Origin: Rhodococcus sp. (in: high G+C Gram-positive bacteria)
GTDB taxonomy: Bacteria; Actinomycetota; Actinomycetes; Mycobacteriales; Mycobacteriaceae
DNA length: 51,112 nucleotides
Assembly: GCF_023264675.1 (NCBI RefSeq)
Contig: NZ_JAHFVG010000043.1
Span: 1 to 51,112, forward strand
Reading direction: 5' to 3'
Below the pieces are notes generated by a model. It saw nothing but the letters and a program-made list of their open reading frames with translations. It searched no databases and was not told the DNA's origin. The first letter of the stretch is position 1. Each line of letters starts with the position of its first letter. Of the stretch, positions 1 through 8,100 are shown piece after piece. A program made the position numbers and the translations under genes.

Positions 1-22
1 CCATCAATTCGTAATGACGCAT
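1..22 (-). CDS. rpsF: 30S ribosomal protein S6, N-terminal fragment
   Basis: Only the first seven codons lie in the window; the gene runs off the left edge. Read on the minus strand from the ATG at 22 they give MRHYELM, which matches the usual actinobacterial S6 start (M. tuberculosis S6 begins MRPYEIMVILDP, as I recall it). A strong Shine-Dalgarno region (AGGAGG, then a nearer GAGG) lies just upstream at about 27-41. S6 binds 16S rRNA with S18 in the small subunit. The call rests on very few residues, but synteny with ponA1 further right supports it strongly. Confidence 0.75.
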
Positions 23-55
23 AAGACCTCATCACCTCCTGTGGACTAGTGAAAA

Positions 56-103
56 CGGCCACGGACTATCCGTGGCAGGAGGGTCGTTGCGTCAGCAACC
101 CTT
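56..103 (-). promoter_or_regulatory. Paired hairpins in the rpsF upstream leader
   Basis: On the minus strand, upstream of rpsF, a 7-bp perfect stem (GCCACGG / CCGTGGC, arms 58-64 and 70-76, loop of 5) is followed by CGTTTT, which looks like an intrinsic terminator or attenuator. A second stem (GTTGC / GCAAC, 86-99) lies just before it. Both would sit in the 5' leader of rpsF if transcription starts further upstream. Autoregulatory rpsF leaders that bind S6:S18 are known in bacteria, but I cannot confirm that motif here. Confidence 0.4.
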
Positions 104-172
104 GGAGGGTACACGAGCAGCCACTGACCTGCGAAATCGCACGACGGTTCCGATCCGGGCGGTACCGCGTCA

Positions 173-178
173 TAGGCT
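173..178 (+). promoter_or_regulatory. -10 box of a leaderless promoter for the GT87 gene
   Basis: TAGGCT followed by 6 nt and then the ATG at 185. There is no Shine-Dalgarno before that ATG, so transcription and translation probably start together. Confidence 0.5.
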
Positions 179-184
179 TGGCTC

Positions 185-1594
185 ATGCAACCAGGTGGAC
201 GGTCGTTCCGAGGGCTCATCCCCGCGAGCAGACTGTCCACGACGACGATGATCACCGTCGTCGCGCTCTGTGCACTGACATTGATCCTCGGATACCTGAA
301 CAAGGCGCGGTGCGCACTCGCACCGTTCGGCGCCAACGGTCGAAGTGCCGCATTCGACACCCTCAAGGACACGTCGGTCTGTTACTCCGACATTCAGTTC
401 CTCTGGATCGGACGCGACATCGACCAGCACGTCTTTCCGTACCTGACCGGGGCCATCACCAAGGGTGGCGCGCTCACCGGAGGCACCGTCGAATACCCCG
501 TGCTCAGTGGTCTGCTGATGTGGCTCGGCGCGATCCCGGCGCACACCGACGCCGAGTTCCTCCTGTATTCGGCACTGCTACTGGCACCCTTCGGCTTGCT
601 CACGGCCTGGATGCTCGGACGAATGGCAGGCAAACCAGCGCTGCTCTGGGCGGTCGGCCCGCCCCTCGTCCTGTACGCCTTCCACAACTGGGAACTGCCG
701 GTGGTCGCCACTGCCGTTGGCGCCGTCTTCGTGATGAGCATGCGAATACCGTTGCGCACCAAGGGCGTCATTGCTGCCGTCCTTCTCGCTGTCGGATTCT
801 GCCTCAAGCTCTACCCAGGCGCTTTCGTAGTGCCGCTCGCTGCCTACGTCGCGTACGGGAACCGGTGGGATCGCCAGAAGCGCTCAGGCATGGACGTCCG
901 CGGCGGACTCGCCGTCCTCGGTGCCGCGATCGCAACCGTCGCCGCGATCAACCTGCCGTTCGCCGTCCTCGGCTTCGAGGGGTGGCGTGCGTCCTTCACC
1001 TTCCAGACACTCCGCCAAGCTGACATCACCACCAACTCGATCTGGTACTGGGGCGTCCGGCAGCTCTACGTGGCGGACACGATGACCCCCGACGATCACG
1101 CCGCAGCCGAGGCGTCGTTCCAGAATGCCGTCGACATCCTCTCGCCGCTCCTCGTGTTCGCCGCGTTCGGACTCGCCCTGTTGCTCGGAGTACGGCGCGC
1201 GCGAGTGGACCAGGTGTATCCGTGGATCGCGGTGAGTGGATCCATGCTGTGCGGATTCCTGCTCCTGCACAAGGTCCACTCGCCGCAGTACACCCTGTGG
1301 ATCATTCCGTTCTTCGTGTTGTTGCGGGTGCCGTGGGCCCTCGTCGCGGCCTACCTCGTCGCCGACCTGTCGATGGGAATCGGCGTCTTCAAGTACTTCG
1401 CCGCGTTGGCAAGCGGCACCGATGCCAGCACCGAGGAGTTTTTCGTCGAGGTCGGAGTGTGGGGCCGCGCAGCGCTGCTCGTCGTCTTCTTCTTCCTCTT
1501 CGCTCGCTCGCGGCTGCGCTCGGAGGAGACCCCGTCCGATCCGCCGCTCGATACCGTCGACGCGCGTTCCTCGCCGGCGTCGGCCACATCGTGA
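185..1594 (+). CDS. GT87-type (DUF2029) polytopic membrane glycosyltransferase
   Basis: A 469-residue protein with about ten hydrophobic segments and a short cytoplasmic tail. It resembles the GT-C fold GT87/DUF2029 family of polyprenyl-phosphate-sugar mannosyl/arabinosyl transferases of Mycobacteriales. Shared landmarks are the CYSD motif after the first membrane segment, FPY, EYPVLSGL and KLYP. The GT87 protein at 21593-23179 has the same landmarks, so the two are paralogs. It probably transfers a sugar from a lipid-linked donor on the outer face of the membrane; the acceptor is unknown. The start is the ATG placed 6 nt after a TAGGCT box. It is divergent from rpsF and stands alone. Confidence 0.75.
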   Translation: MQPGGRSFRGLIPASRLSTTTMITVVALCALTLILGYLNKARCALAPFGANGRSAAFDTLKDTSVCYSDIQFLWIGRDIDQHVFPYLTGAITKGGALTGGTVEYPVLSGLLMWLGAIPAHTDAEFLLYSALLLAPFGLLTAWMLGRMAGKPALLWAVGPPLVLYAFHNWELPVVATAVGAVFVMSMRIPLRTKGVIAAVLLAVGFCLKLYPGAFVVPLAAYVAYGNRWDRQKRSGMDVRGGLAVLGAAIATVAAINLPFAVLGFEGWRASFTFQTLRQADITTNSIWYWGVRQLYVADTMTPDDHAAAEASFQNAVDILSPLLVFAAFGLALLLGVRRARVDQVYPWIAVSGSMLCGFLLLHKVHSPQYTLWIIPFFVLLRVPWALVAAYLVADLSMGIGVFKYFAALASGTDASTEEFFVEVGVWGRAALLVVFFFLFARSRLRSEETPSDPPLDTVDARSSPASATS

Positions 1595-1688
1595 GACGAA
1601 AAGACTCTGCGCGGTAACGAACCGACCCTTCTGTTCGACTAGTGACAAGAGCAACTTCAGTTGCCACTGCAGGATCACAAGGGCGGAC

Positions 1689-2423
1689 ATGACACACAGC
1701 ACGGGGGACCCGACTTCGGTCGGGGAAACAGAAACCGACGGAGATGTGAGGACCGACGACCAACGCGGCACCGATCTGCGCAGGATCGGACTGGTCGAGG
1801 ATCACGAATCCGTGGCGATGGGGTTGCGCGCGATCCTCACGGACGAGGCCGATCTGGATCTGGTGGCCGTCGCCGCCACCGTCGACGAGCTACTCGCACT
1901 CGAGCAGGACCTCGACCTCGTCGTACTCGATCTTCGATTGGGCGACGGATCGTCACCCCGATCGAACGTCGAGAAACTTCACGCCATCGGTGTGCAGGTA
2001 CTGGTGTACACCGGCGCCGAGAACCCGTTCCTCGTTCGCTCGGCGGCCCGTGCGGGTGTGCTCGGGGTGGTGCGAAAGTCCGAACCTGCCGCCGCCATCG
2101 TCTCGGCGATCCGCCGCGCAGCGTCGGGCGGTCAAGTGGTGACCACCGACTGGGCAGCAGCCATCGACGGTGACCCCCAGCTACCCGACGTCGGATTGAG
2201 TCCACGCCAACGCGAAGTTCTGGCGCTGTACGCATCCGGCGAGAAAGCGGGACGCGTCGCGCGGCTCGCCGGCCTCTCCGAGCAGACCGTCAACGACTAC
2301 CTGGTCCGCATCCGCAACAAATATGCCGAAGCAGGGCGCCCGGCACCGACCAAGACCGATCTGTACAAGCGAGCGGTGGAGGACGGATGGCTGCCCATGC
2401 CGGAAGTGCCGCCGACCAGCTGA
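1689..2423 (+). CDS. Two-component response regulator, REC plus LuxR-type HTH
   Basis: A 244-residue regulator. The receiver domain (about 31-140) keeps the acidic pair E37/D38, the phospho-acceptor D81 (VVLDLRLGD), T108 and K130, so it should be phosphorylatable. The output domain (about 165-240) starts LSPRQREVL and is LuxR-like but continues with an unusual tail, RIRNKYAEAGRPAPTK. Two stand-alone HTH proteins at 4763-5170 and 9217-9534 share that tail. The ATG at 1689 has AAGGG five bases upstream; longer in-frame starts would run into the upstream gene. The kinase gene overlaps its 3' end by 37 nt, so the two are co-translated and very likely cognate. Confidence 0.85.
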   Translation: MTHSTGDPTSVGETETDGDVRTDDQRGTDLRRIGLVEDHESVAMGLRAILTDEADLDLVAVAATVDELLALEQDLDLVVLDLRLGDGSSPRSNVEKLHAIGVQVLVYTGAENPFLVRSAARAGVLGVVRKSEPAAAIVSAIRRAASGGQVVTTDWAAAIDGDPQLPDVGLSPRQREVLALYASGEKAGRVARLAGLSEQTVNDYLVRIRNKYAEAGRPAPTKTDLYKRAVEDGWLPMPEVPPTS

Positions 2424-3589
2424 GTCGCTTCATCACCCGATTCGTCAGTGCAGGCTCGGCCGCCTATCTCGTCTTGCTCGCACCTCAGATCATCGAGCAG
2501 CGATCGCACTTGGCCGTGTGGTACACACCTGTTTTCGTCGGAGTGATCTTCGGTCCGGCTCTCGCCCTCTGGTTCGTGGCGTTCCGCGGCTCGCGAACCC
2601 GAGTCGAAGTACTCGTCACGATCACGACCGTCGGCTACCTGCTGGCCCAGCTGCTGTGGATTCCCGCGTTCGTCGGCCCCGACCTGGACGCCACCGCCAG
2701 CGCCTGGATCTCGGTGTTTCCCGGGTTGATGTCCCTGGCGACGGCAATCGTGTGGCGACCGAGAGCGGTACTGGCCTACCTTCTCGTCGTCGCGAGCCTG
2801 GGCCAGGTGATCAACTACGTGTCGCGGACCGACCACGGCAACGTGCCTCTCGTCTCCGACATCGTCTTCGGGGTGATGTTCTGCGGCATCTTCACGGTCA
2901 CCGTCATGCTGGTCATCCGAACCGGACGCGTGCTGGACACGACACGATCGGCAGCCGAGGACCAGGCGGCGGCGACCGCGGCAAGTCACGCCAGGTCCGT
3001 CGAGCGCGAGCGTTTCGACGCCCTGATTCACGACGACGTCATGTCGACGTTGCTTGCTGCCTCCCGGTCCGGGAACAGTGCAGCGCTTGCCGGTCAGGCC
3101 AAGGAGACGATCACACGGCTCGAACGGCTTCGGTCCGGGTCGAGCGAGGCCGAACCTCTGACAGCAGGCGGCTTCGAAGCGTTCGTCCGCTCGGCATTGA
3201 CCAAGATCGACGAGAAGATCGAGGTCGAAAGCTCAGCCGAGCGTTCGACGGAGGTGGCGATACCGATGGACGCGGTTCGTGCACTGACCGCGAGTGCCGC
3301 GGAAGCACTGCGCAACAGCGTCAGGCACGCAGAATCCGCCCCGCGCTCGGTGCAGGTCCGCATCGTCGACGGCTCCGCGACCGTCGTGGTTTCCGACGAG
3401 GGCCCCGGTTTCGACCAGTCGAAGATTCCGCCGCATCGGCTCGGTCTGTCCGTCAGCATCCGAGGACGGATGCGTCAACTGCCCGGTGGCTGGTCGGGCA
3501 TCTCGTCGACCCCGGGGAACGGCACGACGGTGGCTCTCGGGTGGAATGCATCGGGATCCGAACCGGCGAGATCGGACGTGGCCGGATGA
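2387..3589 (+). CDS. Membrane sensor histidine kinase
   Basis: A 400-residue kinase. The first 180 residues hold about six membrane segments with almost no extracytoplasmic loops, so the signal is probably sensed in or at the membrane. The HisKA_3-like H-box is RFDALIHDDVMSTLL with H215. The ATPase domain has an N-box (EALRNSVRH, N310), a G-box (DEGPG, 337-341) and a final GNGTTVAL. The start ATG has GGAGG four bases upstream and lies inside the regulator gene. Its stop overlaps the next start as ATGA. It should phosphorylate the regulator at 1689-2423. A close paralog lies at 38052-39269. Confidence 0.85.
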   Translation: MAAHAGSAADQLSRFITRFVSAGSAAYLVLLAPQIIEQRSHLAVWYTPVFVGVIFGPALALWFVAFRGSRTRVEVLVTITTVGYLLAQLLWIPAFVGPDLDATASAWISVFPGLMSLATAIVWRPRAVLAYLLVVASLGQVINYVSRTDHGNVPLVSDIVFGVMFCGIFTVTVMLVIRTGRVLDTTRSAAEDQAAATAASHARSVERERFDALIHDDVMSTLLAASRSGNSAALAGQAKETITRLERLRSGSSEAEPLTAGGFEAFVRSALTKIDEKIEVESSAERSTEVAIPMDAVRALTASAAEALRNSVRHAESAPRSVQVRIVDGSATVVVSDEGPGFDQSKIPPHRLGLSVSIRGRMRQLPGGWSGISSTPGNGTTVALGWNASGSEPARSDVAG

Positions 3590-4620
3590 CGCCGGAGAAC
3601 ACCTCGCAGGATCCGCGAAGGTTCCTCGGGATGAACGCGATCAGTGCCCGTTGGACGGCGCTCGTCTTCTTCCTCACGTATTCACTGCTGGCCCTGAGCG
3701 CAAGCACCGGAGTGCACAACCTCGTGATCGTGGAGGCCGCTGTCGTTCTGGTGTCGGTGGCGGCAGGAGTGCTCGTCGCCTGGCCCGGTGATCCACTCCC
3801 GTTTCCGGTCGCGGTCGGAGTCACCTCGGTCGGACCGATCTCCACGGCTCTCGTTCTCTGGCAGCTTCCGGCGCCGATCCACAATCCGCTTCAGACATGG
3901 CCGCTCAGCGCCTCGATCGCGCTGTACACCTTCAGCTGCGTGCGCGGCAGAACCGCGACGGCGTGGGCAGGCATGACCGCGACCGTCGCGGTGTGTGTCG
4001 CGTGGACTCTCGCCACCGATCAGAGTCCGATCACAGGGTTGTCGATGGCGGTGATCAACTACGCCCCGCTGGCAATGGCCACGTTCTTCGCGTTGACCTT
4101 TCGCCCCGTCGCCAAGGCGGTGTTCGAACTCCGTGAACAGTCGCGGACCCGCGCTGCCGAGGATGCGGCAACATCCGCCGCGCTCGACGAACGCGACTCC
4201 CAACTCGCTCGCCTCGACTTCCTGGCGCGGCCACTGTTGATGCGTATCGCCGCGGGAGAAGAACTAGCACCGGCCGATCGTGTCGCATGCGCGCTGCTCG
4301 AAGCAGCGCTCCGCGACAGTCTGCGCGCTCAGGGATTGCACGACGAGGCCGTCGAGAACGCCGCCAGATCGGCAAGGCAACGCGGAGTGCACGTCGTGCT
4401 TCTCGACGACGGCGGACTCGTCACCGCAGTTCAAGACGCCGGAACGCGACTGCGCGGCGCGGTGGCCGCAGCCCTGGACACCGCCGAATCAGGGACGGTG
4501 ACGGCCCGCATCCTGCCACCGGGCAGACCCATGCTCGCATCGATCCTCACCAGCAACGATGCAGGCGACCGCCGCATCGACGTCGACGGACACGGCTATG
4601 AGCAGTCCGTCGTGCTGTAA
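3586..4620 (+). CDS. Membrane partner of the kinase, predicted histidine pseudokinase
   Basis: A 344-residue protein with about six membrane segments (20-172), a charged helix and a C-terminal domain I do not recognise. It has the topology of the adjacent kinase. Where the kinase has RFDALIHDD with H215, this protein has RLDFLARPL with R215, so the phosphorylatable histidine is absent. An EAALRDSLR stretch (239-247) resembles an N-box with Asp for Asn, but it lies only about 29 residues from the H-box-like stretch instead of 95, so that match is weak. A conserved block, RGVHVVLLDDGG ... ILPPGR, is shared with the paralog at 39266-40270. It is translationally coupled to the kinase by ATGA. It probably forms a complex with the kinase or tunes it; this is inference. 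Confidence 0.6.
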   Translation: MTPENTSQDPRRFLGMNAISARWTALVFFLTYSLLALSASTGVHNLVIVEAAVVLVSVAAGVLVAWPGDPLPFPVAVGVTSVGPISTALVLWQLPAPIHNPLQTWPLSASIALYTFSCVRGRTATAWAGMTATVAVCVAWTLATDQSPITGLSMAVINYAPLAMATFFALTFRPVAKAVFELREQSRTRAAEDAATSAALDERDSQLARLDFLARPLLMRIAAGEELAPADRVACALLEAALRDSLRAQGLHDEAVENAARSARQRGVHVVLLDDGGLVTAVQDAGTRLRGAVAAALDTAESGTVTARILPPGRPMLASILTSNDAGDRRIDVDGHGYEQSVVL

Positions 4621-4626
4621 GCCGCA

Positions 4627-4654
4627 CTGTGGTTGTCGTCTCTGTGGTTGTCGT
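4627..4654 (+). repeat. Direct repeat of 13 bp, two copies
   Basis: CTGTGGTTGTCGT occurs at 4627-4639 and again at 4642-4654, a 15-bp period. It lies between the two-component locus and the stand-alone LuxR gene, so it may be a regulator site. Confidence 0.5.
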
Positions 4655-4720
4655 TTCAATGCCCCTATTTTTCAGGGCAGACAAGCTGCCAGTTACCTGT
4701 GAAGATCAACTCGTTGGAAA

Positions 4721-4738
4721 GTTGTGCTGTGCCACAAC
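4721..4738 (+). promoter_or_regulatory. Inverted repeat upstream of the stand-alone LuxR gene
   Basis: GTTGTG and CACAAC are separated by 6 bp, 25 bp before the start codon at 4763. The size and symmetry suit a dimeric LuxR-type HTH; this is inference. Confidence 0.4.
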
Positions 4739-4762
4739 ATCGAGAAATTGGGGAGAACTCTC

Positions 4763-5170
4763 ATGTCCGCTAGCTTGGAGTCCGCAGCATTAGATCCGAT
4801 GGCCAGTCGAAGGACAGATTTCCCCGCCCGCCGAACAATCACTCTGGTACCGCCCGTCGTGGTGTCGTCGGTGCAGGATTCACCGGTCGACCTTCCCCCG
4901 GTGCACCTCCCCCCGGCAGCGACCAACGCGGGTCCGTTCCTTCCGCGGCCGATGCTGACCCAGCGTGAAATTCAGGTGCTGACCGGCTGGATACGCTGCG
5001 ATTCCAAGCCCGCGGTGGCCAAGTCCCTGTTCCTCTCGCTCGGGACCGTGAACACCCACCTCACTCGTATTCGTGCCAAGTACGCGGCTGTGGGTCGACC
5101 CGCCTCGACCAAGGCCTCGCTCGTCGCGCGCGCCCTACAGGACGGGCACATCGACATCGCCGATCTGTAG
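4763..5170 (+). CDS. Stand-alone LuxR-type HTH regulator
   Basis: A 135-residue protein without a receiver domain. The first 60 residues are low in structure and rich in proline and valine. Residues 64-128 are a LuxR-type HTH (MLTQREIQVL ... TVNTHLTRIRAKY) with the tail AAVGRPASTKASLVARALQDG. This tail is almost identical in the protein at 9217-9534 and is related to the output domain at 1689-2423. The ATG at 4763 has GGGGAG seven bases upstream. It ends 6 bp from the convergent nSTAND gene. With no receiver, its control may come from a partner, perhaps that nSTAND protein. Confidence 0.75.
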   Translation: MSASLESAALDPMASRRTDFPARRTITLVPPVVVSSVQDSPVDLPPVHLPPAATNAGPFLPRPMLTQREIQVLTGWIRCDSKPAVAKSLFLSLGTVNTHLTRIRAKYAAVGRPASTKASLVARALQDGHIDIADL

Positions 5171-5176
5171 CCTCGC

Positions 5177-8100
5177 TCAGCACACCTCACGGAACGGAAC
5201 GGCCGGCAGATACTGCGCCCACTCTTCCGCGGTTATCGTCGATCCGCCTGTCGCGCAGATCCTTTTCTCGACCTCTTCGGGGTCGGTATGCCAGACCCGC
5301 AGGTCCTTTGCCGGTCCTCCCGCGAACACTGCATCACCCGACGCGCCGAACACGGCGTCGTTGGTGCGATCTCCGTAGGCCGTCAGCGTTGCGAATGTAC
5401 TGGGGTTCCACTGATCCCGAAGGTCCCAGATCCACATCGATTGCCCGTCGACGCCTGCCACGAGCCACGTTCCGCTCGGATCGAACGCGACCGAGTAGAT
5501 GGCTCCACGCGGTCCGACGATGCGCGCAATGTGTTGCGGGTCGGCCGGATTCGTCACATCCCACAGGCGCACCGTGTGATCGGCGCTTCCCGCGGCAAGG
5601 AGTCGACCGTCCGGGCTGTAGGCGACTGCCTGCGCATCGTTGTCGAAACCGCCGAGACTCGTCATCACCCGGGGGGACCCGGGATCGCTGACGTCCAGCA
5701 GAAGGACCACGTTGGCGAGAGTCGGGATCGCCAGCGTCTTCTCGTCCGGGGAAAATGCCAGCACGGTAGGGTTCGCGCCGACATCGAAGGTGGACAGCAT
5801 CACCGGTGACGACGGATCACGAACATCCCAGAGCGAAACGTCGGTGGTGTTCTGCGGCGACACGGCGAGCACATTTCCGGACCTGCTGAACGCCAAACCG
5901 GCCGTCAGCGAATTCACGGCAGCGTGCGGTTCGCCGAGCGGTACCGGGTTGTCCAGATCCCGGGTGTCCCAGAGTTGGAATCCACCCGAGGCCGTTCCAC
6001 CCGCGACGAGAGTGCCGTCCCACGAGATCGCGGCGGCACCGGTCAACACATCACCGGTGGCTGGTGTCAGGTTCCGCCGAGAAGCAACCGGACGGTCGGG
6101 ATCTGTGATGTCCCACAATCTCAGCCCGTCACCCTTCGATCCGACGCCGACCAGAAGTCGAGATCTGCTGCCGTCGACCGGGGTGACGAACACGGTGTCG
6201 GTCTGGCCGCTCATGACGGGGCCCGGCATCGGCCACAGACGCGTGATTCCGTCGCCTCCCGCGGTGATCATCGTCGAATCGTCGGGCGAGAACACCACGG
6301 ACGTCACCACGGTCGAACCCGGCAAGGTTTCACGGGAAACACCGGTGACTGCATCCCAGATCTTGATCGAATTGTCCGAACTCACTGCGGCGACCTCGGA
6401 GCCGTCGTTGCTGAACGCGACGTCGTTGACGTAGCTCGTGAACCCTGTCAGCGCCGGTACCCCGGACAGAGTGCCGCGATCACCGACTGTCCAACGCGCC
6501 ACCTCCCGGCCGGTGGTTCCCGCGGCGAGTGATCGGCCGTCGGGCGAGAACCCCACCGACAGATAGTCGTAGGTGCTGCCGTCGGGAAGCACCCCGAGAA
6601 CAGCCGAGGCATACGACGCGGTGTCCCACACCTGCATGCTCCGCGCGACACCGACGGTCACCAGAAAACGCCCATCGGGACTGAACTTCACGGCGTTCGA
6701 CGGCGCAGGGGTGTCGAGTTGCAGACCCGGCGCCGGTGCTGCCGAATCGCTCACGTCCCACACCGAGACCGCCCCCTCGGCCGACACCGATGCCAGCGTC
6801 CGGCCGTCCGGGCTGAAGGCAAGTGACTTCGATCCACCGCCCACCACCGAGATCTCCTTCGGAGCATCGGGGTCGGCGACGCTCCAGAGACTGGTTTCGG
6901 TGGCGCTACCCAACGCGATCATGGGTGCTCCCGGGGCGAACTCGATGGCCGTCATGCCGGCGACACTCTTCGGACGAAACCCGGCGCGCTGACGCGCTGC
7001 GGGTTGGTCCACCGACCACAACCTGACGTTCCCGTCGGCGCTTGCGGTGGCCACGAGCGTCCCCGACGAATCGACGCGGGCCCTGGCCTCACCCGAGACA
7101 CCGGGCAGTCGCACCGGCGCATGGATTGCGGAGGCATCGAGGAGAGCCGACCGGGCCGAGGTCGTCGGATCGATCTTGTACGCAGCTAACGCCAGGTGTA
7201 CCGACAGACCCGGATCGAGAGTTCTGAGCCGCTCGGCCGAGCCTGCCAACTGGCCTGCCAGCGCGGCCTCGGCTTCGACTCGTCGGCTGTCGGCGTCGGC
7301 GCGGGCGGTGAACGCCACGACGGCCAACGTCACCGCGAGCGCGGTGACGACCGCCAATGCGCCGGTCAGGACTTCCAACACTCGACGACGCCGCCGCTTC
7401 TGCGCGCGCCCCTGCTCCACCCGCGTTGCACTCCGGTCGAGAAAATCGCGTTCGACGACGTTCAGATCAGCGGCCCGATCATTGCCGGTGAGCGAATTCT
7501 GGAGGGACTCCACGCGCGCGGCAGGCAGTAGTGCGGCCCCGTCTCGACCACCCGCGTCCCAGGCCACGGCTGCATCGGTGAGCAGACGATGCGTCAGATG
7601 CCATGCCCTGTCGTCGTCGATCCATCCCCGCAGACGACTCCACGCCGTCAGCAGCACCTCGTGGGTCACCGAGACCGATTCTTCCTCGACCGTGAGCAAT
7701 CGACTGGCGGTGAAGCTTTCGATGACGGCTTCCACATCGTCGTCCGAGTCTGTGCAGTCCGGGTCCTCGTTGCGAAACAGTTCGACGCGAGCAACTCGCC
7801 GACGCGTCAGTACCTCGTCGTCGATGTTGACCAATCTGACGAACACACGACGGGCTTCGGCCCGACCCGCCGGACCGAGTGCCTCGAACACCGCCTCGGC
7901 GGACTGTTGCACTGCTCCCGGCAACCCGCCGGTCGCGTAGTAGTCGTCGACCGTCAGGGTCTTGCCCGTCCCCGACGTCCCTGTCCCCGCCTGCCCTGTC
8001 CCCGCCTGCCGGGTGGCTGCCTGCCATGTCGCCAACAGCGCATGCGAGAGCATGGGAAGTGCGCCGTGATCGTGGGCCAGAACGGTGCCCGACGGTTCCA

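Noticed and set aside
56..184. A riboswitch upstream of the first GT87 gene
   Set aside because: The hairpins fit the divergent rpsF leader better, and the GT87 gene appears leaderless, so it would have no 5' leader.
2323..3585. An N-terminal extension of about 420 codons for the membrane partner of the first kinase
   Set aside because: It overlaps the whole kinase gene in another frame and is Arg-rich nonsense. The ATGA overlap at 3586 gives a natural start.
5171..5176. A terminator between the convergent LuxR and nSTAND genes
   Set aside because: Only 6 bp separate the stops and no hairpin is visible there.
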